A stretch of 31,707 nt of DNA from Intoshia linei (lineage: Eukaryota; Orthonectida; Rhopaluridae): positions 1 through 31,707 of the forward strand of contig LWCA01000340.1 of assembly GCA_001642005.1 (NCBI GenBank), written 5' to 3'. This document shows positions 1 to 9,003 of this stretch, one piece after another. The notes under the pieces were generated by a model. The model did no database searches and was not told the origin of the DNA. It was given only the letters and a program-made list of their open reading frames with translations. The translations under genes were made by a program, and so were the position numbers. Positions within the stretch are counted from its first letter, which is position 1; each line of letters begins with the position of its first letter.

Positions 1-674
1 TGTTAATTAGCTAATTAATAAACATAATATTGATATCATGATGCTTGTAATTTTATACGGATTATCATATAAAAAATGGCATTTTGCCATAAAAAACAGC
101 CCTAATTATTATACATTTATCAGCATTGAATTACATTTATCATTGAATATAATTAATTATATTGTATATATGATTAATAATGATTAATAATAATAATCTT
201 TGTCATTTATTTACATAAAAATGGATCCGCATAAAATATTATCAAATGAATTCAATATTTAGAAACATTAATTCAAAATTCAAACAAACTGATGTAATCG
301 CATATTCAAACAGAACATCTATTTAACGTTCATAATGTTGATTATATCAAGTAATCCACCGAATACAGTATGTTGTCTATTTTAAGGATAAATAATATAA
401 AATAATATCTATTACAATAATATAATACATTGGATTGAGAATTTAGTTATTGAAATAAACGATAACACACACACAAACAAATATTGCGTAGCATATTATA
501 AAAGTAAGGATAATTTATAATGTATATGTGAGTAGACTCGATAGAATATTTTAAAATATTTTTTTTTCTCATGATATTTTTAAAAACCGGTTCATGACTG
601 GTTTTTTCCATTTCAAAAAAAACCGGGTTTGTTTTATCATAGTTTTTGCATCATACAATATATACCACATTTAC

Positions 675-785
675 AATTCCATCACACCCCACATCGTATG
701 AATCTCTCAGCAAATTTTTCATTTCCTTAATATCTTTTATTGGGCTATTGTTAATTTTATTCTTTTGTTTTGTACTAGTAAATTT
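675..785 (-). CDS. Possible isolated exon, unknown product
   Basis: On the minus strand, 37 codons stay open between a plausible acceptor (AG at 786-787) and donor (GTAAAT starting at 674), phase 0 at both ends. The peptide is charged and looks protein-like (it includes NSPIKDIKEMKNLLRDSYD), with a base composition richer in G than its surroundings. I do not recognise the family and see no neighbouring exon that joins convincingly. It may be an exon of a gene running off the left edge or a transposase remnant. Confidence 0.22.
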
Positions 786-1269
786 CTATTGAGCTTCTGA
801 CATTTCAGTCACTAATCTATAACCATTAAAAACATATAGAACCTTTTTAATTAAGTTCCATGTTTTTAATATTTAGTAAACTGATGCATCTGTGGTGCAT
901 CCCTTTCAATCTGATTGGGGTGAAACATCCAGAACTACTTCAAATACAGATGTTGTGTCAATAGCAATAACTGTGATCCTTTCTACATTATCAATTATTT
1001 ACCATTCATTTTATTTCCATGTCTTTTATTATGCAAATAAATTAAATTTTAATAAATTATGTTTAAAATTTTTTATAAATGTTTTGTATTCTTTTTTAGG
1101 TCTGTAAATATATTATATTCGTTTATTATATTTTTATTATTGTTCATATCGTGACTTTAAAGTTAAAGGAAAAAGAATTTTACGTGGCTAAATAATTACT
1201 ACATTTATTAAAAAAAACGTTTATGCGGAGGCGAAAGATAAAATTAATATCTAGTTTATTATATTTAAA

Positions 1270-1311
1270 CTAGGTTGACTGTTAAGCACTACGTACAAAC
1301 AGCACCTAGCT
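1270..1311 (+). repeat. Copy 1 of dispersed stem-loop repeat
   Basis: The sequence starts CTAGGTTGACTGTT and ends ACAGCACCTAG, so the two ends pair around a loop containing CTACGTAC. Related copies lie at 4985-5023 (-), 15462-15562 (+), 25141-25238 (-) and 30765-30870 (+). This copy lacks most of the flanking block shared by the other long copies, so it is truncated or diverged. Confidence 0.6.
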
Positions 1312-1656
1312 TTGATAATGTTAACGTTTACTAATGTTAATGTGATATATGTACATTTTAGACATTTTAGTACAATTAGTAGAGAATCTAAATGGGGTGC
1401 AGAGGTGATTGTCCCCTGGTGTGACAAATGTGCTCTAATATATTTTAATTGGTATATTAAAAAAATATTTAAGGACCCATCAAATTGCATTTATTATTAT
1501 TATTGAATTATGCTTGCCATCATTATTTACGTTTTATGTACTTTAATTTGTTATCGGAGTTTAACAGCATTTTTAGTATGATTTAAGTCAAACTGTGTGC
1601 AATGTGAGAATTTATGTACAATACAATGAAAAATCTATATAACAACATATTGTATA

Positions 1657-1733
1657 AGCACAATGTGCTCAGAGGTGTTACACCCGTATGACACCTAGGC
1701 CATACGGCCTAATGCACATTTGATATAAATGTG
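1657..1733. repeat. Cluster of three short hairpins
   Basis: Three perfect inverted repeats follow each other. AGCACA-A-TGTGCT is at 1657-1669. CCGTATG pairs with CATACGG around a 10-base loop at 1684-1707. CACATTT pairs with AAATGTG around GATAT at 1715-1733. The middle part is much richer in G+C than the surroundings. The cluster lies 56 bases before the first recognisable exon of the hydrolase-like gene. It could be the end of a mobile element or a structured regulatory segment. Confidence 0.5.
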
Positions 1734-1788
1734 ATTATGTAAAATGTATGTATGTGTAATTTATGATTTATTAATTTTTTTCATATAG

Positions 1789-2720
1789 AAAAGGCCTTTT
1801 AAAATGATTTTAAAAAAGTTTTAAATTTAAGCTATAAAATAAATAAAAAACCAAAGTCGATAATAATTCATTCGAACGGTGGAATAGAATTAATAAATGC
1901 TCTTGAAACGTTAAACTCCGATTATATTAAAACGCATATTGACGAGGTAATGTTGACTGCATGCCCACTCAAAGGCAGTACTGAAATGTTGTTAGGTTAT
2001 TACACTTTGGTCAATTTAATGTAGAAATGAACAATAACTGGATATTAGCAATGTTTTTGCAACATTATATTCGCATATCAGACACATCACTAACTTTGCT
2101 ACCAAATTATATGTATCCTGGTATAAATGATACCATTCTTAATAAATATGGAATTAACTATACAATGAATGATGCATCCTACCTAATTGGTACTGACAGA
2201 GCAAATAGCCATAAATAACCCTTTTTTAAAAAATGAAAAATGTTCCAGAATTTTATAAAACATCAAATTTGGAGATTTTTTTAATGTTATAAGCATTCTC
2301 GTATATTGCAGCCTCAAAATCAATCAACTTCACTACCAAAACCCCAGATTATCATTTTTTTAAAAATGATAATAGTCTTAAAATTGTCAAAATTTTTTTA
2401 TTAGAAAAATAAGTACTCTAAACTAATCAAAAAGTCCTTGAAATTAAAAAAAACAAAAAATCTAGATAAAATATTTGAAAAATCTTTTAATACATGTATA
2501 TGATCACTGATCAACCATATTTTTACGTTACTCTAAATTTCCAATACTCAAACTTCAATATTACTATAATATATTATGATGTCTTCGAATATGTGACAAC
2601 TTTAGTATATCAGATAATACACATCAAATAGACTTAATAGACGAACTTGATATACACACAGCGATTTTACAGTACCAAGAGTTTATTGATGCAGTAGAAA
2701 AAAATATGTGTAATAATTAA
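1789..2720 (+). CDS. LCAT/PLA2G15-like phospholipase/acyltransferase, partial or decayed
   Basis: The family (lecithin-cholesterol acyltransferase and lysosomal phospholipase A2) are alpha/beta hydrolases acting on phospholipid acyl chains. Suggested exons are 1789-1977, 2025-2189, about 2312-2412 and about 2614-2720. The first encodes the nucleophile elbow IIIHSNGG (Ser codon 1872-1874; family AHSMGG) and a following stretch like the family's DKYI segment. The second has LLPNYMYPG and NYTMND, matching the LLPN...NYT..D region. The last ends in IHTAILQYQEFIDAV and a stop (2718-2720) overlapping an AATAAA signal. The first two junctions agree in phase and give a 47-nt intron, but both donors are GTACTG, an unusual form. 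Reading back from the elbow needs one base removed from the A-run 1812-1817 to reach the strong acceptor at 1787-1788, so the gene may be frameshifted. No N-terminal part or catalytic Asp is identifiable. It is a partial gene or young pseudogene. Confidence 0.45.
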
Positions 2721-3356
2721 TAAATATAATAATATACTTATGTATTAATTAATTTATTTACAAAATTTTTAAGCATTACAAATTATGGACTTAATTATAA
2801 AAGATTAAGTATTATGTAGTGTAGAAGAATCCTGTAACGGATAAGGTAAGCATTTACCATATCTAGATCCACTTCGGTAAATTGTGAGCGAATAACAAAC
2901 AAAAAATTAAATTACAAAAATAACACCAGTATGTTATGATAAAAGCGAGTTTCATTTCAGGATATAAAGTGTTATTGAACTGACTAGTAAAGCAATAATA
3001 ATTATAATTACTGTAGAATAAAATTTATTGGTCAATGAATACAGATTTTAACAATCAAATTATATACAAAAACCATGATCCACCGAGTCAATTAGATTTT
3101 CCATATTAAATTACGATGCACAGCATTAATTTCTAAATTAATTTATTAGTTATCATTACTGATATAATGTAAAATAAATAAAAATATAGGTATTCGTTTA
3201 ACGATTCGTAACCCTACAATTTAGCCCTAATATTTGCTTTAAACTAAATCTAAGACACATCTGCTATCCTTAAATGTGAATGTTGTTTACTAGATTTACA
3301 TTTTTTTCATATTTTGCCTAAAACTCATACAAATTATTTTAAAAAGTAACACTGTA
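2721..3356. other. Spacer between hydrolase-like gene and MITE
   Basis: Mostly A/T-rich filler. On the minus strand around 2820-2925 two overlapping frames stay open for about 25-30 codons without similarity I recognise. They lie downstream of the helicase gene, which has an alternative GTGAGT donor in its last exon (3810-3815), so one could be a further exon, but I see nothing that decides it. Confidence 0.4.
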
Positions 3357-3706
3357 CACTGGGGTGTCCCATTCCTCTATTAATCAAAAGCAATTAGCAC
3401 TAAAGTGTGTATTTTTATAATAGAAAAACTCATTCGCAATCAAAAACATTTAACGCTATCTATTCGAGTTGCGTTTTGTCATGTTTCTAGCTCAATTTTT
3501 TGGATTTTTGCTAAATTGTATTCAATGCATAATATGCATATCCATAATATTTTTAAAGTGATATTTAAAATGACAAACCAACTCGAATAGATAACGTTAA
3601 ATGTTTTTGATTGGAAATTAGTTTTTCTATTATAAAAATACACACTTTTAGTGTTAATTGCACATCGAATTTATAAACATTTTCGAAAAAAAGTGACACC
3701 CTACTG
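3357..3706. mobile_element. Fold-back MITE, Tc1/mariner-like, TA target
   Basis: A 350-bp element begins CACTGGGGTGTC and ends GACACCCTACTG, with TA on both sides (3355-3356, 3707-3708) as for Tc1/mariner insertions. Long internal arms at 3390-3471 and 3579-3661 are near-perfect inverted copies (about 82 bp, about six mismatches by eye), so a transcript would fold into a long hairpin. No transposase remains; the 61-codon open frame across the left arm has no similarity. It lies 12 bases past the stop codon of the minus-strand helicase gene and probably lies in its 3' UTR. Confidence 0.8.
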
Positions 3707-3718
3707 TATACTAACTTT

Positions 3719-6700
3719 TTAAACAACAAATAAAATCATAAAAATAATGATTACGTTGACTATTTCTTTATCAGAGGTAAATTGAACCGTTGATATTTTT
3801 AACTCTTGAAACTCACCATCTACCAGACATTTATTTGATTTGCAATGCGTACATAAAGAATGCCAATTTTTATCAGCTGATAACAATTTTGCATTTCCAA
3901 TTATAAATAGTCCAAACCTAAATTAATAAATTATTTGTTGTATGATATTATTTTTAGTATATGTATGTATTAATTGTATGACAAAATGTATCATGCCCGA
4001 CGAGAGGATCAATGATCATATTGTCTAGGTCAGTGTTTCTTAACCTTTTGCATGTCAGGGTGCACCAGTGAAATACATGAGCTAGAATTTTATTTAAAAA
4101 AACAAAATGTACCACCAAACAATGTAAATTTTATAAAAGGAATTAAAGCTATATCAACCAAACATGTTCCAGTTACTTTTCAAACCGTATTTAGCAAAGG
4201 TACTAAAAATTTATTAACGCGGATTTGTCATTCCATATACAAATGTATTGTTATATATTTTTTCCAACATCCATATACAAAATTTTGTAATACATATTTT
4301 GAGTCAAAATCGATTTGCGATGAAATTAAAGACAGGAAAATCGTTATATTTATGAGCCAAAATCAGTAAATGGTAAAATCATTTTTTAACCTAGAATGCG
4401 TAAATTTCTGATAGAGATAATTTTATATCTATATCATGTAAAATAACTTGAATCAGTGTAATCTTTTTTAAATTCTAGATCCATTAATTATTTTAAATTT
4501 TTTGTTTTAATAAAATAGTCCCCAAATAAATAAAAAAATGAATACCAAAGTGCTTTTTTAAAACGTGAAACGTTGTAATTAAAACTTTTTGCATGTGTTA
4601 ACTAAAGATAACTACATAAACACCATTTTTTTTAAAATCTAGGACTATTTTCATTTTTTAAAAAAATAGTATTCTGGTATATTGACTGTGAAAATAAACT
4701 TTTAACTTTGTTATTTATTATAATGCTTATAATTTTAACTTAAACTTAAACTATCCCAGAATTTATATTTTATAAAATTTTTAGAAAATTATTCATTTTA
4801 TTAAACACACGGTAATTATTAATTATTAATTATTAATAAAGGTAATTATTAGTACAGGGTAAAAATTGTAAACAAAGGGTAATCTAGGGTTTTGATCGTG
4901 AAAGGGAATTTTTTTGAGGCTGTGATTTATGATAATGCTTATGATTTTTAAAACTATCGCAGAATTTATTTTTTATAAAATTTTAGCTACTGTTTGTATG
5001 AAGTACATAAAAGTTAAGCTAAAATTATATAATCTAATCCAGAAACTCTTTCATAAATTAAGAATACTTTGATCGCGTGATGGCTACGTTTAATCGTCTA
5101 TAATTCGACAAAAACCCCATTTTGTCATCATCATTGGACCTAACAGTTGAAAAAATGATAAAATCTTTTTCGCGTCCTTGAAATAAATCCACAGATCCTA
5201 TTTCTATTTTCCTTGCATTAGTCTATATTAAAATATTATACACACATGAGAGGTATACATAAGGGGTGTAAGTATTTGCATTTTTTTCGAAAATTAAAAA
5301 GTACACTCACACACGTTAAGGAGCCGGTTGAAAAGTACACAATTAAAAAAAATAATAGTATAAAAGGATTACAAAAAAACTTTAGGGCTCAGCACTTCAA
5401 AATTTACATATAACATAATTAATTTTAATTGTGTTTATTGTTTCTATGAATAATCAAAATGTTAATTGGTTAATTACTACACCATAACGATCCAACCAAA
5501 TATCGTGAATAATGTCGTTCTGCTCCGGAGACTTCACACTTTAGTATAGCCCCAAAATTTTTTTAAAGAATTATAAAGCAAGATTAGGTGCAAATTGGAG
5601 ACACAAAAATTGCTCATAAGATGAGTGGGTACTTTTGATATCAAAATTAGACTTACACCCCTAGTATACATGTATATTAATGACTCTTCATAAAAAAGGT
5701 GCCTAATTTTTATTTTATAAACACCTTTGATATGAAGTAAATTAAAAAATTACATATTCAGGAAAGTTCAAATCTATATATGTTTTTATGTATACTGTTT
5801 GAGATTTATAAGAACTAATTACGCCAATATTCGTAGATTCTACACCTTTTTCAAACAGATGAAATAGTATTATTATAATTCTTTTGATTTCGGATAAATT
5901 ATAATAGGATTTGTTCATCATCATTTCAATTCCAACAGTATTCCAAAATAGTAATGGAAGATTTTTGTTGAACCATTTCAAATTTTTAATGTTACTGCGA
6001 TCTGATTTTGAAATTCCACTATATAATTTATTTTTATAAAAACTTTTTGCTGAAAATTCAATTAACCCCGGATGCATTCTGTACTGCGTATCCAATAAAA
6101 CTGGTTTAATTCCTGCCAATAGTAGCCTTTCAAACATTGACATATCGTAACCTAATTCAACTAAAGCTTGATTTTTAATTATCGGTTGCAGTTGGTGTTG
6201 GTCTCCGACAAGAATTAATCTTACACATCCTTTAACTATGGGAACCAGACAGTCTAGTTCGGTACCTAGTGTGGATTCATCAATTAATACAGTATTAAAA
6301 GTCATATCACTAATCATAATATTATTTGCGCTATGACAGGTCGCACAAACAATCTTTATTTTTTGAAATATATAATACGAAGCCTTTTTTAATTTTTTAA
6401 AATACCAATTTCTGAGAATTTTATTTTCAGATTTATTCAGAATTCCTTTCATTTTCATTTTTTCATATTTTTTTAAAAACGGATACATTTCAAAGATTTT
6501 TTGGTAAATGTCTAAGTTTTTTAACTTGGATTTCCTACGAGCTGATCTGGAGAAAATTCTTACCACATTTACTCCTGCTTTATCTAAAGCTTCCGCTAAA
6601 TTATCGACCGCTACATTTGACGGAGCACACACTAGAATATTTCCTTTATATAATGATAAATGATAAATAAGCGTAGCCGCTGTTTTAGTTTTACCTGTAC

Positions 6701-7298
6701 CAGGTGGACCCTGAATAATGGTAACTGGTGTAGTCATAGAAGATTTGACAGCCATTTTCTGTGAGTTATTCAACTTGCAAATTTTTTCTACACTAAAATC
6801 TTCCGGTAGGTTCTTATAATTTATACTAATATTATGGCGCACATTTCCCAATAAAATTTTTTTAAGTTGTGAAGAAAATGATTTGTTAATAAAAGCATTT
6901 AAGGCTTCTGATTTATTTTTAAACTGATGGTCGTTATGCACCAAATGAATATAAAATACTTGATGCTTTAATAATATACTTTGAAAATTACTGATATAAA
7001 TGATGTAATAATCATCATTAAGTATATTCATGGATCCTCTGAAAGTGTCATCGCATTCCTCAGAATAATATAATGATAATAAGATAGATTCCATTCCATT
7101 TTTGATAAAATTTGTACAATCTTTTTTTTTAACTAGTCCATAAATTTCATCTTCCATTTCAATCCACTCAATACTTATATTTCTGGAATGTTTTTGGCGG
7201 TAATATTCTTTTTCTGAATAGTTTTCCAAGTGTAAAATGTGACTGTAAACTTGCTTATACTTTTCGATAGTTTCATATTTTGCAGTTACTATCTTCAT
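3719..7298 (-). CDS. UPF1-like SF1B RNA/DNA helicase
   Basis: ATP-dependent helicase of the UPF1/SMUBP2/Senataxin group, closest by eye to UPF1, the nonsense-mediated-decay helicase. Exons are 7298-5754, 5222-5068 and 3917-3719; phases agree (0, then 2), giving 632 residues. Exon 1 holds the 1B/stalk region (residues 1-170), a Q-motif Gln at about 180, Walker A GPPGTGKT at 197-204, motif Ia APSNVAVDN, Walker B region LIDEST with DE at 340-341, motif [11 protein letters not shown] and motif IV QYRMHP at 405-410. Exon 2 carries motifs V ([11 protein letters not shown]) and VI ([11 protein letters not shown]). Exon 3 has [10 protein letters not shown] and a Cys-containing end. All helicase motifs look intact. 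The N-terminal Cys/His domain of UPF1 and the Ser-Gln-rich tail are absent; the first ATG begins right at the 1B domain, and the frame upstream is closed at about 7353 without another ATG. A GTGAGT donor at 3815-3810 could lead to an alternative C-terminus. Intron 1 contains a hAT MITE. Confidence 0.88.
4031..4100 (+). mobile_element. hAT-type terminal repeat, element remnant
   Basis: CAGTGTTTCTTAACCTTTTG is the classic left end of Buster/Charlie-like hAT elements. It is preceded by GTCTAGGT, which has TA at positions 4-5 of the 8-mer as expected for a Buster-type target. I find no matching right end, so only the left end is annotated. A 105-codon open frame at 4052-4369 begins inside it and has no recognisable similarity. 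The remnant lies in intron 2 of the helicase gene. Confidence 0.55.
4590..5000. repeat. Diverged repeat with GTAATCTxGGGTTTTGATCGTGAA motif
   Basis: The block contains AATCTAGGGTTTTGATCGTG near 4882-4903 followed by a TTATGATAATGCTTATGATTTT segment. A more diverged form of the same module is around 4641-4690. Copies in the WDR48 introns lie near 9470-9620 and 10733-10960, where the module repeats at about 150 bp. It looks like a dispersed, partly tandem repeat of unknown class. A short tandem AATTATT run lies at 4814-4842. Confidence 0.5.
4985..5023 (-). repeat. Copy 2 of dispersed stem-loop repeat
   Basis: Read on the minus strand this is TAGCTTAACTTTTATGTACT followed by TCATACAAACAGTAGCT. 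It aligns along its length with the hairpin of the copies at 1270, 15462, 25141 and 30765. It is the most diverged copy and lies in intron 2 of the helicase gene. Confidence 0.45.
5261..5663. mobile_element. Intact hAT MITE with 8-bp target duplication
   Basis: The 403-bp element begins AAGGGGTGTAAGT and ends ACTTACACCCCTA; the two ends are inverted copies apart from the outermost base. It is flanked on both sides by GTATACAT (5253-5260 and 5664-5671), an exact 8-bp duplication with TA at the two centre positions, diagnostic of a hAT insertion. There is no coding capacity. Diverged relatives are at 16950-17213 and 21730-22457. It lies in intron 1 of the helicase gene, so it is tolerated by splicing. 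Confidence 0.88.
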
Positions 7299-7960
7299 TG
7301 CGTTATTTTCACAATTTTGAGGATTTAAAATTTCTTTAATTATGTAAACTTTCGATTAAGTCAGCATGAATACTTGTTTGCAATGTTTACACTATGTTTA
7401 CAAAGTATAAATTATTTAGCCTGTCGACTTTGAAAATTAACATTTAATAAATAGCCAATTTCGGCATTGTTATAAATTGAAAAAATTAATTTAAAAATTA
7501 CAATTTGTAAATTGATAACGATAAATTGATTGATGAAACGTGATGTGGTTAAAATAATAAAATGTTAGAATTATGGCATGACATGAATAAAATTGAAAAA
7601 ATTTATTCAAAAAGTAGTTAAGCTTGATGGAAAAATATGCTTCTTATTATAACAATCTTATTGTTATATTATTTATATCTTATATCTTATTTATATTATT
7701 ATAATAATTGACATCTGCTCGTTTTAATAAAAATGTTTTATGATTGCTCGGAATGTGAAACTGTGTTTTTTTTCATTTTATAGTGCTCAAAATTTTTAAA
7801 ATTTACTCGCTTTTTTGTGTCTACCATATAAATTAACATTTTGTATTACATTACGACTAAATTTAAATTAAACTTTCATTATTTATTTTTCTTACTATTT
7901 TCAATTTTAATCTAACGAAAAAATATTCAACAATTTAATAAAATTATACGTTAACATTTA
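7299..7960. other. Upstream region of the helicase gene
   Basis: No further exon is seen. The frame of the helicase start codon is open for about 18 codons upstream without an ATG and is then closed. The rest is A/T-rich and should contain the minus-strand promoter, but I recognise no defined element. Confidence 0.4.
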
Positions 7961-8242
7961 TGTTTTGCAAAACTAGATTGAAAATTACATTGGATATTAT
8001 GCAATAAAAACATATGCGAGAAAGGATCAAATGTGGACAGACATCTAGAAACATCAAAACATCTTACGAAACTTGATGATTTAAAGAAACGTATCCATTC
8101 AAATTCCGAGATAAAGGTTTTTTTCGCAACCCGGATTGTAATATTATTTACCCGGTTAAATATACCGTTGAACAAAATAAATAATAGTGATCTAATAGAT
8201 TTTTTTGAAGCTTATAATCAGGGATGGCTTAAATGCTGTTAA
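7961..8242 (+). pseudogene. hAT-derived CGGBP1-like zinc-finger fragment
   Basis: The frame reads as the N-terminal zinc finger and following helical region shared by CGGBP1 and related hAT transposases. It has a Cys...Cys...DRHLETSKH finger, a basic linker, and then LFTRLNIPLNKINNSDLIDFF, the counterpart of the family's LEANIPLEKADHPAVRAF. It is broken: an in-frame TGA lies at 7979-7981, and the expected first zinc-binding Cys is TGG (Trp, 7991-7993). The frame ends at a stop 8240-8242 with no later transposase domain. No terminal repeats were found. This is a dead transposon or decayed domesticated gene. Confidence 0.55.
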
Positions 8243-8970
8243 CCGATTATTTATGTAAAGATTCACTGATATCAAAAAATTTTTAAAAATTAAATTTAAA
8301 AACATAAATTCAATACATTAAAAAAAAATTATAAAACGTCAAATTTTATCGCAAAATTAAATACAAAATTGTCGACTAATGAATGTTGACAATATTTTTT
8401 CCATCTTTTATGTTAAAAAGAAGACGTTACTCCATCTTTAAAATTTTAATTTACATGTTGTCTTGTGTCTAAAAAAAATAAACTTTTATGTCAAATGGAT
8501 TTTTATATGTAAAAATCTAAACACTTAAAATGTTAAATTTATTGGATTATTATTATATTCATTAAATATTCATAACTGAAAACATGAAGAACAAAAAAAA
8601 TGTACGCATTTTATATTTATATGAGTACCATTCCAATATTATTATCTTAAAGTTATAGTTAAGTTAAATATCGTATTTTTCTCTACAACTCACAAAAATT
8701 TGATTGATTTTTTGAGCGAGTTGTAAATAATTCGTGTACCATACAATCATGGAATTTATAGAGAGAGCAGCAAACAAAAATTTTGTTAATTTATTCGAAT
8801 CATCATACGTAGTACGTACCTTGTAGAAATTAATTAATAAATTGAAAATTTTTTAACTTTATTGATTGGAATATTGAATCGGTTTAATTAGGGTCCCTCG
8901 AAATCTCTGAATATCTAATTATGTTGATAATTATACAGTAACAACTAAATATGTACTTTTAATTAGTACG
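8243..8970. other. A/T-rich spacer upstream of WDR48 gene
   Basis: Low-complexity A/T sequence with no open frame of interest on either strand. It presumably includes the plus-strand promoter of the WD40 gene. No repeat family copy is recognised here. Confidence 0.4.
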
Positions 8971-8991
8971 AAGGTGTCAACTTGACACCTT
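8971..8991. promoter_or_regulatory. Perfect 21-bp palindrome before WDR48 start
   Basis: AAGGTGTCAA-C-TTGACACCTT is a perfect inverted repeat of 10-bp arms around one base. It ends 12 bases before the proposed start codon (9004). It could be a binding site for a dimeric regulator or a 5' UTR hairpin. The GGTGTCAA core also matches the inner end of the mariner-like repeats nearby (GGGTGTCAA), so it may instead be a minimal MITE footprint. Confidence 0.5.
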
Positions 8992-9003
8992 GTCGAGTTT
9001 TTT

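Larger units (their letters stand above)
1..1788. other. A+T-rich stretch without a confident gene
   Basis: No gene can be supported here. The stretch is low-complexity A/T with a short CA run near 465-480. It also contains one possible minus-strand exon (675-785), a copy of the dispersed stem-loop repeat (1270-1311) and a hairpin cluster (1657-1733), each listed separately. Short open frames at 892-1107 (+) and 1251-1506 (both strands) have no recognisable similarity, no coherent splice context and partly lie in repeat sequence, so I do not call them genes. Confidence 0.5.

Noticed and set aside
892-1506. Open frames at 892-1107 (+), 1251-1490 (-) and 1312-1506 (+)
   Set aside because: No similarity, no splice context, overlapping on both strands, and partly within repeat copy 1.
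3405-3590. 61-codon open frame on the plus strand
   Set aside because: It runs across one inverted arm and the centre of the MITE at 3357-3706 and is explained by the repeat.
4052-4369. 105-codon open frame on the plus strand
   Set aside because: It begins inside a hAT end, lies in an intron of the opposite-strand helicase, has no recognisable domain and only follows A/T-rich codons.
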